Part shown: in pieces, positions 26,919-36,548 of the stretch
Position numbering within the stretch: the first letter of the stretch is position 1
How the letters are laid out: every line of letters starts with the position of its first letter
Notes under the pieces: model-generated
Seen by the model: only the letters and a program-made list of their open reading frames with translations
Databases searched by the model: none
Told to the model about the DNA's origin: nothing
Made by a program: the position numbers and the translations under genes
NCBI RefSeq assembly: GCF_000425805.1
Contig: NZ_KE384456.1
Coordinates: 124,001-188,000 of the forward strand
Length of the DNA stretch: 64,000 bases
Source of the DNA: Pseudomonas vranovensis DSM 16006
GTDB lineage: Bacteria > Pseudomonadota > Gammaproteobacteria > Pseudomonadales > Pseudomonadaceae
Reading direction: 5' to 3'

Positions 26919-28822
26919 CCGACAGCGCCCGGATCGAACTGCTCAGCCCACGGCTGGCGAACCAGATTGCCGCCGGCGAGGTGGTCGAGCGTCCGGCATC
27001 GGTCATCAAGGAGCTGCTGGAAAACAGCCTGGACTCCGGTGCCCGGCGCATTGATGTGGAAGTGGAGCAGGGCGGCGTCAAGCTGCTGCGGGTACGCGAC
27101 GACGGCAGCGGCATCGCTGCCGATGACCTGCCGCTGGCTTTGGCCCGGCACGCCACCAGCAAAATTCGCGATCTTGAGGATCTTGAGCGGGTCATGAGCC
27201 TGGGGTTCCGGGGTGAAGCCCTGGCTTCGATCAGCTCGGTGGCGCGCCTGACCCTCACCTCGCGCACCCGCGAAGCCGAGCAGGCCTGGCAGGTGGAAAC
27301 CGAAGGCCGCGACATGGCTCCGCGGGTGCAGCCGGCGGCCCACCCAGTAGGGACTTCGGTGGAAGTGCGCGACCTGTTTTTCAACACCCCTGCTCGTCGC
27401 AAGTTTCTCAAGACTGAAAAAACCGAATTCGACCACTTGCAGGAAGTGATCCGGCGCCTGGCGCTGGCGCGTTTCGATGTGGGTTTTCACCTGCGTCACA
27501 ACGGCAAGAGCATACTCAGCCTGCACGACGCCCATGACGACACGGCCCGCGCCCGGCGCGTGGCGGCAATCTGCGGCCCGGGCTTCCTTGAACAGGCCTT
27601 GCCGATCGAAGTCGAGCGCAATGGCTTGCACCTCTGGGGTTGGGTAGGGTTGCCGACGTTTTCACGTAGCCAGGCCGATCTGCAGTACTTCTTCGTCAAT
27701 GGCCGTGCCGTGCGCGACAAGCTGGTCGCCCATGCTGTGCGCCAGGCCTACCGTGACGTGTTGTTCAACGGTCGGCATCCCACCTTTGTGCTGTTTTTCG
27801 AGGTCGACCCCACCGGGGTCGATGTCAACGTTCACCCCACCAAGCACGAAGTCCGCTTTCGTGACGGGCGCATGGTCCATGATTTTCTCTACGGCACCCT
27901 GCACCGTGCCTTGGCCGATGTGCGCCCTGAAGACCAGTTGGCAGCGCCCGCGGCGACCAGCGAGATCATTCGTCCCAGCGGCATCCAGGCAGGTGAGTTC
28001 GGCCCCCAGGGCGAAATGCGCCTGGCTGCCAACCTGCTCGAGCAGCCGGTGGCTGAACCGGGCATGCGCCCAGCGACCGGCAGCGCTGCTGGTGGAGCGG
28101 GTGCAGGCTATCAATACCAATACTCTCCGCGCCCGGCTCAGGCCGTCCCGGCTGCCGAGGCGCGGAGTGCCTATCGCGAGTTCTTTGCCCCGCTCAGTGA
28201 CGCCACGCCGGCCGCTTTGCCTGAGGGCCAGGGAGACATTCCGCCGCTGGGCTATGCCCTGGCCCAGCTCAAGGGTATCTATATCCTGGCCGAAAACGCC
28301 GTGGGTCTGGTGCTGGTAGACATGCATGCGGCCCACGAGCGCATCATGTACGAGCGCCTCAAGGTGGCCATGGCCAGCGAAGGCCTCAGTGGCCAGCCGC
28401 TGCTGGTACCCGAGTCCCTTGCCTTGAGCCAGCGTGAGGCCGATTGCGCCGAAGAGCACGCGGAGTGGTTCCAGCGCCTGGGCTTCGAACTGCAACGCCT
28501 GGGCCCGGAAAGCCTGGCGATCCGACAGATCCCGGCACTCCTCAAGCAGGCCGAGGCCAATCGCCTGGTTCAGGATGTACTGGCCGACCTGATGGAGTAC
28601 GGTACCAGTGACCGTATCCAGGCCCACCTGAACGAACTGCTTGGCACCATGGCGTGCCACGGCGCCATTCGCGCCAACCGACGCCTGGCCGTAGCCGAGA
28701 TGAACGGACTGCTGCGCGACATGGAAAACACCGAGCGCAGCGGCCAATGCAACCATGGTCGACCAACCTGGACCCAACTGGGCCTGGACGATCTGGACAA
28801 ACTGTTCCTGCGCGGTCGATAA
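26915..28822 (+). CDS. mutL: DNA mismatch repair protein MutL
   Basis: This 635-residue GHKL ATPase links MutS to downstream repair. N-terminal motifs include LLENSLDSGA, DDGSGI and GFRGEALASI. In the C-terminal dimerisation domain the metal-binding endonuclease motif appears as DMHAAHERIMYE, fitting a nicking MutL, as expected in a bacterium without MutH. A Pro/Ala-rich linker (about residues 340-440) separates the halves. It overlaps amiB by 4 bases. Confidence 0.96.
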   Translation: MTDSARIELLSPRLANQIAAGEVVERPASVIKELLENSLDSGARRIDVEVEQGGVKLLRVRDDGSGIAADDLPLALARHATSKIRDLEDLERVMSLGFRGEALASISSVARLTLTSRTREAEQAWQVETEGRDMAPRVQPAAHPVGTSVEVRDLFFNTPARRKFLKTEKTEFDHLQEVIRRLALARFDVGFHLRHNGKSILSLHDAHDDTARARRVAAICGPGFLEQALPIEVERNGLHLWGWVGLPTFSRSQADLQYFFVNGRAVRDKLVAHAVRQAYRDVLFNGRHPTFVLFFEVDPTGVDVNVHPTKHEVRFRDGRMVHDFLYGTLHRALADVRPEDQLAAPAATSEIIRPSGIQAGEFGPQGEMRLAANLLEQPVAEPGMRPATGSAAGGAGAGYQYQYSPRPAQAVPAAEARSAYREFFAPLSDATPAALPEGQGDIPPLGYALAQLKGIYILAENAVGLVLVDMHAAHERIMYERLKVAMASEGLSGQPLLVPESLALSQREADCAEEHAEWFQRLGFELQRLGPESLAIRQIPALLKQAEANRLVQDVLADLMEYGTSDRIQAHLNELLGTMACHGAIRANRRLAVAEMNGLLRDMENTERSGQCNHGRPTWTQLGLDDLDKLFLRGR

Positions 28823-28823
28823 G

Positions 28824-29795
28824 ATGAGTGGTAAACCTCCCGCAATATTTCTGATGGGCCCGACTGCGGCGGGCAAAACCGATCTGGCTATCGAACTGAC
28901 GAAGGTGCTGCCTTGCGAGTTGATCAGTGTCGACTCGGCGCTGGTCTATCGCGGCATGGATATTGGTACGGCCAAGCCCTCCAAAGAGGTGCTGGCCGCT
29001 CATCCACACCGGTTGATCGACATCCTCGACCCGGCCCAGAGCTATTCCGCTGCCGACTTTCGTCGTGACGCCCTTGAGGCAATGGCTGACATCACCGCAC
29101 GGGGCAAGATTCCGCTGCTGGTCGGCGGCACCATGCTTTATTACAAGGCGCTGCTTGACGGCCTGGCTGATATGCCGGCGGCTGATCCACAGGTGCGTGC
29201 GGAGCTTGAAGAAGAGGCGGCGCGCCTCGGGTTGCAGGCTTTGCACCAGCAATTGGCGGCAGTCGATCCTGAATCGGCGGCGAGGATTCATCCCAACGAC
29301 CCCCAGCGCCTGATTCGCGCGCTGGAAGTTTACCGGGTCAGTGGCATGAGTATGACGTCACATCGCCAGCGTCAATCCGCTGAAAGTAGCGCAGCAGGCG
29401 CTTCGGGGGCGGGACATTTGCCCTATACTGTCGCCAGCCTGGCCATTGCGCCAAACGATCGTCATGTGTTGCACGAGCGGATTGCGTTACGATTCGGGCA
29501 AATGCTGGAACAGGGCTTCGTTGACGAGGTCCGATTGCTGCGAGCCAGAAGTGACTTGCACGCGGGGCTGCCGTCTATACGGGCGGTTGGTTATCGCCAG
29601 GTCTGGGATCACCTTGATGGCAAGTTGACATCGCTGGAGATGAAGGAGCGCGGCATTATTGCTACTCGCCAATTGGCGAAACGGCAATTCACCTGGTTGC
29701 GTAGTTGGGCTGACCTGCATTGGCTGGATAGCCTGGCTTGCGACAATCTGTCTCGCACCTTGAAATACCTTGGATCGGTCTCCATATTGAGCTGA
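28824..29795 (+). CDS. miaA: tRNA dimethylallyltransferase
   Basis: This 323-residue enzyme adds a dimethylallyl group to A37 of tRNAs that read UNN codons. The P-loop GPTAAGKTDLA is near residue 12, and SVDSALVYRGMDIGTAKP carries the catalytic Asp. The ATG at 28824 lies just after the mutL stop. hfq follows, as in E. coli. Confidence 0.95.
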   Translation: MSGKPPAIFLMGPTAAGKTDLAIELTKVLPCELISVDSALVYRGMDIGTAKPSKEVLAAHPHRLIDILDPAQSYSAADFRRDALEAMADITARGKIPLLVGGTMLYYKALLDGLADMPAADPQVRAELEEEAARLGLQALHQQLAAVDPESAARIHPNDPQRLIRALEVYRVSGMSMTSHRQRQSAESSAAGASGAGHLPYTVASLAIAPNDRHVLHERIALRFGQMLEQGFVDEVRLLRARSDLHAGLPSIRAVGYRQVWDHLDGKLTSLEMKERGIIATRQLAKRQFTWLRSWADLHWLDSLACDNLSRTLKYLGSVSILS

Positions 29796-29892
29796 GTCTT
29801 TGTAATTGCCGTCTATCCTTGGGGGTGGGGCGGCTTGAGCCATCAGTTTTTCTTTGATTTTTTTACTATTGATCCTTACAGGAGTGCGGCAT

Positions 29893-30153
29893 ATGTCAAA
29901 AGGGCATTCGCTACAAGACCCTTACTTGAATACTTTGAGAAAAGAAAAAGTTGGGGTTTCGATTTATCTGGTCAACGGTATCAAGCTGCAAGGCACGATC
30001 GAATCTTTCGACCAGTTCGTGATCCTGCTGAAAAACACCGTCAGCCAGATGGTTTACAAGCACGCCATCTCGACAGTTGTTCCTGTGCGTCCGATCCGTC
30101 TGCCAAGTGCATCCGAATCCGAGCATGGCGACGCTGAGCCAGGTAACGCCTGA
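29893..30153 (+). CDS. hfq: RNA-binding protein Hfq
   Basis: This 86-residue Sm-like hexameric RNA chaperone pairs sRNAs with mRNAs and, in Pseudomonas, assists Crc in catabolite repression. The Sm1 (DPYLNTLRKEKVGVSIYLVNGIKLQGTI split across residues 9-36) and Sm2 (YKHAISTVVP) motifs are complete. The C-terminal tail is short and acidic. A clear AGGAG precedes the ATG at 29893. The T-rich 60 bases before it may hold its own promoter. Confidence 0.97.
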   Translation: MSKGHSLQDPYLNTLRKEKVGVSIYLVNGIKLQGTIESFDQFVILLKNTVSQMVYKHAISTVVPVRPIRLPSASESEHGDAEPGNA

Positions 30154-30165
30154 TAGGAGTCTGCT

Positions 30166-31467
30166 TTGTTCTTTGAGCGCCACGGTGGTGGTGAACGAGC
30201 GGTCCTCGTTCACTTGGAAGGTCAGAACCCTGAGGCGCGCGAAGATCCGCAGGAGTTTCAGGAGCTGGCATTGTCGGCTGGGGCCGATATTGTCGCGTTC
30301 GCCAATGTGGCGCGACATCAGCCCACCGCCAAATACCTGATTGGCAGCGGCAAGGTCGAGGAATTGCGCGACCTGGTCCATGCCGAACAGGTAGATCTGG
30401 TGATTTTCAATCACACCCTCACACCCAGTCAGGAACGTAACCTCGAACGCATCTTCGAGTGTCGCGTGCTTGATCGTACCGGTCTGATTCTCGATATCTT
30501 CGCCCAGCGGGCGCGTACCCATGAAGGCAAGCTGCAGGTCGAGCTGGCCCAGCTTGAGCACATGAGCACGCGGCTGGTTCGAGGCTGGACGCACCTTGAA
30601 CGGCAGAAAGGTGGTATCGGTCTGCGCGGCCCGGGTGAGACCCAGCTGGAAACCGACCGGCGACTGCTGCGTGTTCGCCTGCGTCAGATCAAGGCTCGCC
30701 TTGAGAAGGTGCGCAGCCAGCGCGAGCAGGCACGTCGGGGTCGCAAGCGGGCAGATATTCCTTCAGTTTCCCTGGTCGGCTATACCAACGCCGGCAAATC
30801 GACCCTGTTCAATGCCCTGACCCAATCCGAGGTCTATGCGGCCGACCAGCTGTTCGCCACCCTCGACCCGACCTTGCGCCGGCTCGAGATCGACGACGTC
30901 GGGCCGATCGTGCTGGCAGACACCGTAGGCTTCATTCGCCACCTGCCGCACAAGCTGGTCGAAGCTTTTCGGGCTACGCTCGAAGAGTCGAGCAACTCCG
31001 ACCTGCTGCTGCACGTGATCGACGCCCATGAGCCTGATCGCATGGAGCAGATCGAGCAGGTGATGGCGGTACTGGGGGAGATTGGTGCAGAAGGCTTGCC
31101 GATCCTCGAGGTCTATAACAAACTCGACCTGCTTGAGGGCGTCGAGCCGCAGATTCAGCGCGATGCCGACGGCAAGCCGCAGCGGGTCTGGGTTTCAGCG
31201 CGTGATGGACGCGGCCTGGAGTTGGTGGGGCAGGCGGTAGCCGAGTTGCTGGGGGATGACCTGTTTATCGGAACCTTGCGCCTTGAACAGCGTTTTGCGC
31301 GGTTGCGTGCGCAGTTCTTTGAACTGGGCGCGGTGCAGAGCGAGGAGCATGACGATGAAGGCAGCAGCCTGTTGGCGGTGCGTTTGTCCCGGGTCGAACT
31401 CAATCGCCTGGTCAGTCGCGCGGGCCTGAAGCCGTTGGAGTTCATCGAGCAACATACTTTGCAATAA
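30166..31467 (+). CDS. hflX: Ribosome-associated GTPase HflX
   Basis: This 433-residue GTPase splits stalled 70S ribosomes after stress. The N-terminal HflX domain ends in the glycine-rich GGIGLRGPGETQLETDRR. The G domain follows with GYTNAGKSTLFN near residue 204, DTVGFI and NKLDLL. It starts at TTG 30166 after AGGAG, 12 bases from hfq. Confidence 0.95.
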   Translation: MFFERHGGGERAVLVHLEGQNPEAREDPQEFQELALSAGADIVAFANVARHQPTAKYLIGSGKVEELRDLVHAEQVDLVIFNHTLTPSQERNLERIFECRVLDRTGLILDIFAQRARTHEGKLQVELAQLEHMSTRLVRGWTHLERQKGGIGLRGPGETQLETDRRLLRVRLRQIKARLEKVRSQREQARRGRKRADIPSVSLVGYTNAGKSTLFNALTQSEVYAADQLFATLDPTLRRLEIDDVGPIVLADTVGFIRHLPHKLVEAFRATLEESSNSDLLLHVIDAHEPDRMEQIEQVMAVLGEIGAEGLPILEVYNKLDLLEGVEPQIQRDADGKPQRVWVSARDGRGLELVGQAVAELLGDDLFIGTLRLEQRFARLRAQFFELGAVQSEEHDDEGSSLLAVRLSRVELNRLVSRAGLKPLEFIEQHTLQ

Positions 31468-31563
31468 ATGCCCGGCGACGCGGTCGGGCAGCCGTGACAG
31501 GCATTCTGTAGCATTGGTCGGCGCGCCGTGGGTGCGTCTTTGCTTTATCAGATGGAGAGCGCT

Positions 31564-32730
31564 ATGGCTTGGAATGAGCCGGGTGGCAACTCGAATAATC
31601 AGGATCCTTGGGGTGGGCGCCGTGGTGGCGGCGACAAGAAAGGGCCACCGGATCTCGACGAGGCCTTCCGCAAGCTGCAGGACAGCCTGAACGGCATGTT
31701 CGGCAGTGGCAAAAAACGCGGTGGTAACGGCGGTATCGGCAAGGGCGGTGGCTTCGGCCTGCTCGGCGTCGGCCTGGCCGTGCTGGCAGCTATCTGGCTG
31801 TACAGCGCCGTGTATGTGGTCGATGAACAGGAGCAGGCAGTGGTGCTGCGCTTCGGCAAGTACTACGAAACCGTAGGGCCGGGCCTGAACATCTACTTCC
31901 CGCCGATCGATCGCAAGTACATGGAAAACGTCACGCGTGAGCGTGCCTATACCAAGCAGGGGCAGATGCTCACCGAAGACGAGAACATCGTCGAGGTTCC
32001 GCTGACCGTGCAGTACAAGATCACCAACCTGCAGGATTTCGTGCTGAACGTCGATCAGCCTGAAGTCAGTCTGCAGCACGCGACCGACAGTGCTCTGCGC
32101 CATGTGGTGGGCTCCACCGCCATGGACAAGGTACTGACCGAAGGTCGTGAGCAGATGGCTGTGGAAATCAAGGAGCGCCTGCAGCGTTTCCTCGACACCT
32201 ACCGTACCGGTATCACCGTCACCCAGGTCAACGTACAGAGCGCAGCAGCCCCGCGTGAAGTGCAGGAAGCCTTCGACGACGTGATCCGTGCCCGTGAAGA
32301 CGAGCAGCGTGCCCGCAACCAGGCCGAGTCCTACGCCAATGGCGTGGTGCCGGAAGCCCGCGGTCAGGCCCAGCGGATCATCGAGGACGCCAACGGTTAT
32401 CGTGACGAAGTCGTCTCCCGCGCCAAGGGTGAGGCCGACCGCTTCACCAAGCTGGTAGCCGAGTACCGCAAGGCACCTGAAGTGACCCGTCAGCGCCTGT
32501 ACCTGGACACCATGCAGGAAGTCTACAGCAACACCAGCAAGGTCCTGGTTTCCGGCAAGGATGGCCAGAGCAATCTGCTTTACCTGCCGCTGGACAAGAT
32601 GGTCGAAGGTAGCCGCGCCAGCAGCACCCCGGTCAGCAGCGCGCCGGTATCGGCCAACGATGCGGCCAATCGTGCGGCGGCGGAGCTGCAACAGCAGCAA
32701 CAGCAGTTGCGTTCTAGGGAGAGCCGCTGA
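31564..32730 (+). CDS. hflK: FtsH protease modulator HflK
   Basis: This 388-residue SPFH/band-7 protein forms with HflC the periplasmic cage around the FtsH protease. The N-terminus is glycine- and arginine-rich, followed by one membrane helix (about residues 60-80) and the SPFH domain (VDEQEQAVVLRFGKY). A coiled coil and a Gln-rich tail end the protein. The ATG at 31564 after GGAGAG is used. hflC overlaps the stop by one base. Confidence 0.95.
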   Translation: MAWNEPGGNSNNQDPWGGRRGGGDKKGPPDLDEAFRKLQDSLNGMFGSGKKRGGNGGIGKGGGFGLLGVGLAVLAAIWLYSAVYVVDEQEQAVVLRFGKYYETVGPGLNIYFPPIDRKYMENVTRERAYTKQGQMLTEDENIVEVPLTVQYKITNLQDFVLNVDQPEVSLQHATDSALRHVVGSTAMDKVLTEGREQMAVEIKERLQRFLDTYRTGITVTQVNVQSAAAPREVQEAFDDVIRAREDEQRARNQAESYANGVVPEARGQAQRIIEDANGYRDEVVSRAKGEADRFTKLVAEYRKAPEVTRQRLYLDTMQEVYSNTSKVLVSGKDGQSNLLYLPLDKMVEGSRASSTPVSSAPVSANDAANRAAAELQQQQQQLRSRESR

Positions 32731-33599
32731 TGAGCAATAAATCGCTGATCGCCCTGATTGTTGGCGTCGTGCTGGCGATCGTGGCCTGGAACAGCTTCTA
32801 CATCGTGGCCCAGACCGAGCGTGCGGTACTGCTGCAATTCGGTCGTGTGGTCCAGGCCGATGTCCAGCCTGGCCTGCATGTGAAGGTTCCTTACGTCAAC
32901 CAGGTGCGCAAGTTCGACGCTCGCCTGATGACCCTGGATGCCCCGACACAGCGCTTCCTGACCCTGGAAAAGAAAGCGGTCATGGTCGATGCCTACGCCA
33001 AATGGCGGGTCAAGGATGCCGAGCGCTTCTACACCGCGACCTCAGGCCTCAAGCAGATTGCCGACGAACGTCTGTCGCGTCGTCTGGAAAGCGGCCTGCG
33101 TGACCAGTTTGGTAAGCGTACCCTGCACGAAGTGGTCTCCGGTGAACGTGACGCGCTGATGGCTGACATCACTGCATCGCTGAACCGCATGGCCAGCAAG
33201 GAGCTGGGTATCGAAGTGGTCGACGTTCGCGTCAAGGCCATCGACCTGCCCAAGGAAGTCAACCGCAGCGTCTTCGAGCGGATGAGCACCGAGCGTGAGC
33301 GTGAAGCTCGCGAGCACCGCGCCAAGGGTAACGAGCTGGCCGAAGGTATTCGTGCCGACGCCGACCGTCAGCGCCGTGTACTGCTGGCTGAAGCCTATCG
33401 TGAGTCGGAAGAGACCCGCGGTGACGGCGATGCTGAGGCTGCGTCGATCTATGCCAAGGCCTACGGCCAGGACCAGGAGTTCTACGCGTTCTATCGTAGC
33501 CTCAAGGCCTACCGTGAGAGCTTCGCGAACAAGAGCGACGTGCTGGTGCTTGACCCGAGCAGCGAGTTCTTCCGCTTCATGGACAAACCAAAGCCGTAA
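32730..33599 (+). CDS. hflC: FtsH protease modulator HflC
   Basis: This 289-residue partner of HflK has an N-terminal membrane helix (LIALIVGVVLAIVAWN), an SPFH domain (QTERAVLLQFGRVV) and a long charged coiled coil. It starts in the hflK stop codon (TGATG arrangement). Confidence 0.95.
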   Translation: MSNKSLIALIVGVVLAIVAWNSFYIVAQTERAVLLQFGRVVQADVQPGLHVKVPYVNQVRKFDARLMTLDAPTQRFLTLEKKAVMVDAYAKWRVKDAERFYTATSGLKQIADERLSRRLESGLRDQFGKRTLHEVVSGERDALMADITASLNRMASKELGIEVVDVRVKAIDLPKEVNRSVFERMSTEREREAREHRAKGNELAEGIRADADRQRRVLLAEAYRESEETRGDGDAEAASIYAKAYGQDQEFYAFYRSLKAYRESFANKSDVLVLDPSSEFFRFMDKPKP

Positions 33600-33608
33600 G
33601 GATGCACA

Positions 33609-33696
33609 CCCCGCCGGGCGGCTAAAATGCCTGGCGGGGTGATCCCGCGAGAAAACGGGTGTATGATGCGGCAGCCGGGAAATTCCCGGCTTTTTT
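33609..33696 (+). terminator. Two hairpins after hflC
   Basis: The first hairpin (33609-33639, CCCCGCC/GGCGGGG) has no T-run. The second (33673-33691, AGCCGGGA/TCCCGGCT) is followed by six T and should end the operon. The remaining 180 bases before hisZ show no convincing gene. Confidence 0.8.
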
Positions 33697-33876
33697 GCGT
33701 CTGCGAGATCGAACGGCCGCTAGCGGTCCCCGGTCTACAGAGCAGCCCAAGGTATTCGAGGGTATTGGCACGGCGGTCGCGCTGGAATCAGTGCTGCGCG
33801 CTATTGTTTGCCGATACCTGCTCCACTCAAGGCTCGCCCGTGGGCAGGCCGCCCGGACCATAGGGGAAATGGCGTA

Positions 33877-35064
33877 ATGGCAACGGTAGACCGCTGGCTG
33901 CTGCCAGATGGCATCGAAGAAGTACTGCCACCTGAGGCGGCGCGCATCGAGATCGCGCGTCGTCAGGTGTTGGATCTGTTCCAGAGCTGGGGTTACGAGT
34001 TCGTCGTTACCCCGCATATCGAGTACCTGGAATCGCTGCTCACCGGTGCCGGCCAGGACCTGGATCTGCGCACCTTCAAGGTCATTGACCCTCAGTCGGG
34101 CCGGCAGATGGGCTTTCGTGCCGATATCACCCCGCAGGTTGCGCGCATAGATGCGCACACACTGCGCCGTGAAGGCCCGAGCCGCCTGTGCTATGCCGGC
34201 AGCGTGCTGCATGCCTTGCCACGTGCACTGTCGACCTCGCGCAGTCCGATCCAGTTGGGTGCCGAATTGTACGGCGACGCCAGCCCGGTCAGTGATGTCG
34301 AGGTGATCAGCCTGATGCTGGCCATGCTGCAACTGGCCGATGTGCCGGACGTGCACATGGACCTTGGGCACGTCGGTATTTACCGTGGCCTGGCCCGTGC
34401 GGCCGGCCTGTCTGGCGCGGTCGAGCAGCAGTTGTTCGACGCCCTGCAGCGCAAGGCCATCGATGAGGTGATCGAGCTGACTGCCAACCTGCCAGCGGAC
34501 ATCGCCGGCATGCTGCGTTCGTTGACCGAGTTGTGCGGCGGTCGTGAAGTGCTGGCCGAGGCGCGCGTGCGCCTGGGGCGTGCGCCGGCTGCGGTTCTGG
34601 CTGCCCTGGACGACCTGATGGCCATCGCCGAACGGCTGGCTACGCGTTATCCCGAGCTGCCACTGTATTTCGACCTGGGGGAGCTTCGCGGTTACCACTA
34701 CCACACCGGTGTAGTGTTTGCCGTGTTTGTCCCGGGTGTTGGTCAATCGATCGCCCAGGGCGGTCGTTACGACGACATCGGAGCGGACTTTGGCCGGGCA
34801 CGCCCGGCCACGGGTTTCTCCACGGATTTGAAGACCCTGGTCACACTGGGGCGGGCCGAGGTGGTATTGCCGTCTGGCGGGATCTGGATGCCCGACAGCA
34901 GCGATGCGGCACTCTGGCAGTTGGTCTGCCAATTGCGCAGTGAAGGTCAGCGGGTGGTCCAGGCCTTGCCTGGCCAGCCACTGACGGCCGCCGTCGAGGC
35001 GGATTGCGATCGGCAATTGATTCAGCAAAACGGGCTTTGGCAGGTTCTGCCGCTGGCCATTTGA
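33877..35064 (+). CDS. hisZ: ATP phosphoribosyltransferase regulatory subunit HisZ
   Basis: This 395-residue paralogue of histidyl-tRNA synthetase lacks tRNA charging activity. It binds the short form of HisG and makes the first enzyme of histidine synthesis active and feedback-sensitive. Class II synthetase-like motifs are visible (RADITPQVARI near 88; GGRYDDIGADFGRARPATGFS near 302). The C-terminal anticodon-binding domain of HisS is missing, as expected. The ATG at 33877 follows AGGGGAAA. Confidence 0.93.
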   Translation: MATVDRWLLPDGIEEVLPPEAARIEIARRQVLDLFQSWGYEFVVTPHIEYLESLLTGAGQDLDLRTFKVIDPQSGRQMGFRADITPQVARIDAHTLRREGPSRLCYAGSVLHALPRALSTSRSPIQLGAELYGDASPVSDVEVISLMLAMLQLADVPDVHMDLGHVGIYRGLARAAGLSGAVEQQLFDALQRKAIDEVIELTANLPADIAGMLRSLTELCGGREVLAEARVRLGRAPAAVLAALDDLMAIAERLATRYPELPLYFDLGELRGYHYHTGVVFAVFVPGVGQSIAQGGRYDDIGADFGRARPATGFSTDLKTLVTLGRAEVVLPSGGIWMPDSSDAALWQLVCQLRSEGQRVVQALPGQPLTAAVEADCDRQLIQQNGLWQVLPLAI

Positions 35065-35118
35065 GTTTTCCCGCCGGTACGAACCGGCGCCAAGTTTGCG
35101 CGAATGAGGACAAGTGTT

Positions 35119-36411
35119 ATGGGTAAGAATGTCGTAGTCCTGGGCACCCAGTGGGGTGATGAGGGCAAAGGCAAGATCGTCGATCTGCTGACCGAACATG
35201 CTGCCGCCGTAGTGCGCTACCAAGGTGGCCACAACGCGGGCCACACCTTGGTGATCGACGGTGAAAAGACCGTGCTGCACCTGATCCCGTCGGGCGTTCT
35301 GCGCGAAGGCGTGCAGTGCCTGATCGGCAACGGCGTGGTGGTTGCACCCGACGCTCTGCTGCGTGAGATCAACAAGCTGGAAGAGAAGGGTGTACCGGTG
35401 CGCGAGCGCCTGCGTATCAGCCCATCCTGCCCGCTGATCCTGTCCTACCACGTTGCCCTGGACCAGGCTCGCGAAAAAGCCCGTGGCGAACAGAAGATCG
35501 GTACCACCGGTCGCGGTATCGGCCCGGCTTACGAAGACAAAGTGGCTCGTCGTGGCCTGCGCATCGGTGACCTGTTCCATCGCGAACGTTTCGCTGCCAA
35601 GCTCGGCGAACTGCTGGACTACCACAACTTCGTGCTGGTCAATTACTACAAAGAGCCTGCAATCGACTTCCAGAAGACCCTGGACGAGTGCATGGAATAC
35701 GCCGAGCTGCTCAAGCCGATGATGCTCGACGTCACCGCAGAGCTGCACAACCTGCGTCGCGCCGGCAAGGACATCATGTTCGAGGGTGCCCAAGGCTCGC
35801 TGCTGGACATCGACCACGGTACCTACCCGTACGTGACCAGCTCCAACACCACCGCTGGCGGCATCGCCACCGGTTCCGGCGTTGGCCCGATGTACCTGGA
35901 CTACATTCTGGGTATCACCAAGGCCTACACCACTCGCGTGGGTTCGGGCCCGTTCCCGACTGAGCTGTTCGACGACGTCGGTGCCTTCCTGGCCAAGCGT
36001 GGCCACGAGTTCGGTGCTACCACCGGTCGTGCCCGTCGTTGCGGCTGGTTCGATGCTGTCATCCTGCGTCGCGCCATCGATGTCAACAGCATCTCGGGCC
36101 TGTGCCTGACCAAGCTGGACGTGCTCGACGGCCTGGAAACCATCCGTATCTGCGTTGGCTACAAAAACGAGAACGGTGCTGTTATCGACGCCCCGACCGA
36201 CGCCGACAGCTACATCGGCCTGGAGCCGGTGTACGAAGAAATGCCGGGTTGGACCGAATCGACTCTGGGTGCCAAGACCCTGGAAGAGCTGCCGGCCAAC
36301 GCCCGTGCCTACATCAAGCGTGTAGAAGAGCTGGTCGGCGCGCCGATCGACATCATCTCCACCGGCCCGGACCGCAACGAGACTATCGTTCTGCGTCACC
36401 CGTTCGCCTAA
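35119..36411 (+). CDS. purA: Adenylosuccinate synthetase
   Basis: This 430-residue GTP-dependent enzyme of AMP synthesis joins IMP and aspartate. The P-loop-like GDEGKGK lies near residue 13. GGHNAGHT, TTGRGIGPAY and the late TRARRC-type GRARRCGWFD are all present. The ATG at 35119 (MGKNVVVLGTQWG) is preferred over one 15 bases upstream. A terminator follows. Confidence 0.97.
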   Translation: MGKNVVVLGTQWGDEGKGKIVDLLTEHAAAVVRYQGGHNAGHTLVIDGEKTVLHLIPSGVLREGVQCLIGNGVVVAPDALLREINKLEEKGVPVRERLRISPSCPLILSYHVALDQAREKARGEQKIGTTGRGIGPAYEDKVARRGLRIGDLFHRERFAAKLGELLDYHNFVLVNYYKEPAIDFQKTLDECMEYAELLKPMMLDVTAELHNLRRAGKDIMFEGAQGSLLDIDHGTYPYVTSSNTTAGGIATGSGVGPMYLDYILGITKAYTTRVGSGPFPTELFDDVGAFLAKRGHEFGATTGRARRCGWFDAVILRRAIDVNSISGLCLTKLDVLDGLETIRICVGYKNENGAVIDAPTDADSYIGLEPVYEEMPGWTESTLGAKTLEELPANARAYIKRVEELVGAPIDIISTGPDRNETIVLRHPFA

Positions 36412-36430
36412 GCTGCGCTGATGTGAACAC

Positions 36431-36454
36431 AAAGGCCCCTTCATAGGGGCCTTT
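36431..36454 (+). terminator. Terminator after purA
   Basis: AAAGGCCCCT and AGGGGCCTTT arms with a TCAT loop are present. The following T-run is weak. Confidence 0.8.
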
Positions 36455-36548
36455 GTCGTTTCTGGCTGCTGTTCGGCACAACCTTTGCTGTAAGAATCGC
36501 TCCAGGGTAGCCATCATTTTAATGGCCCCAGAAGTAGAGGGTTCTTTT

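Noticed and set aside
33622..36444. A 940-codon minus-strand frame
   Set aside because: It is antisense to hisZ and purA, both certain genes, and has shadow-type composition (rich in Gln, His, Arg).
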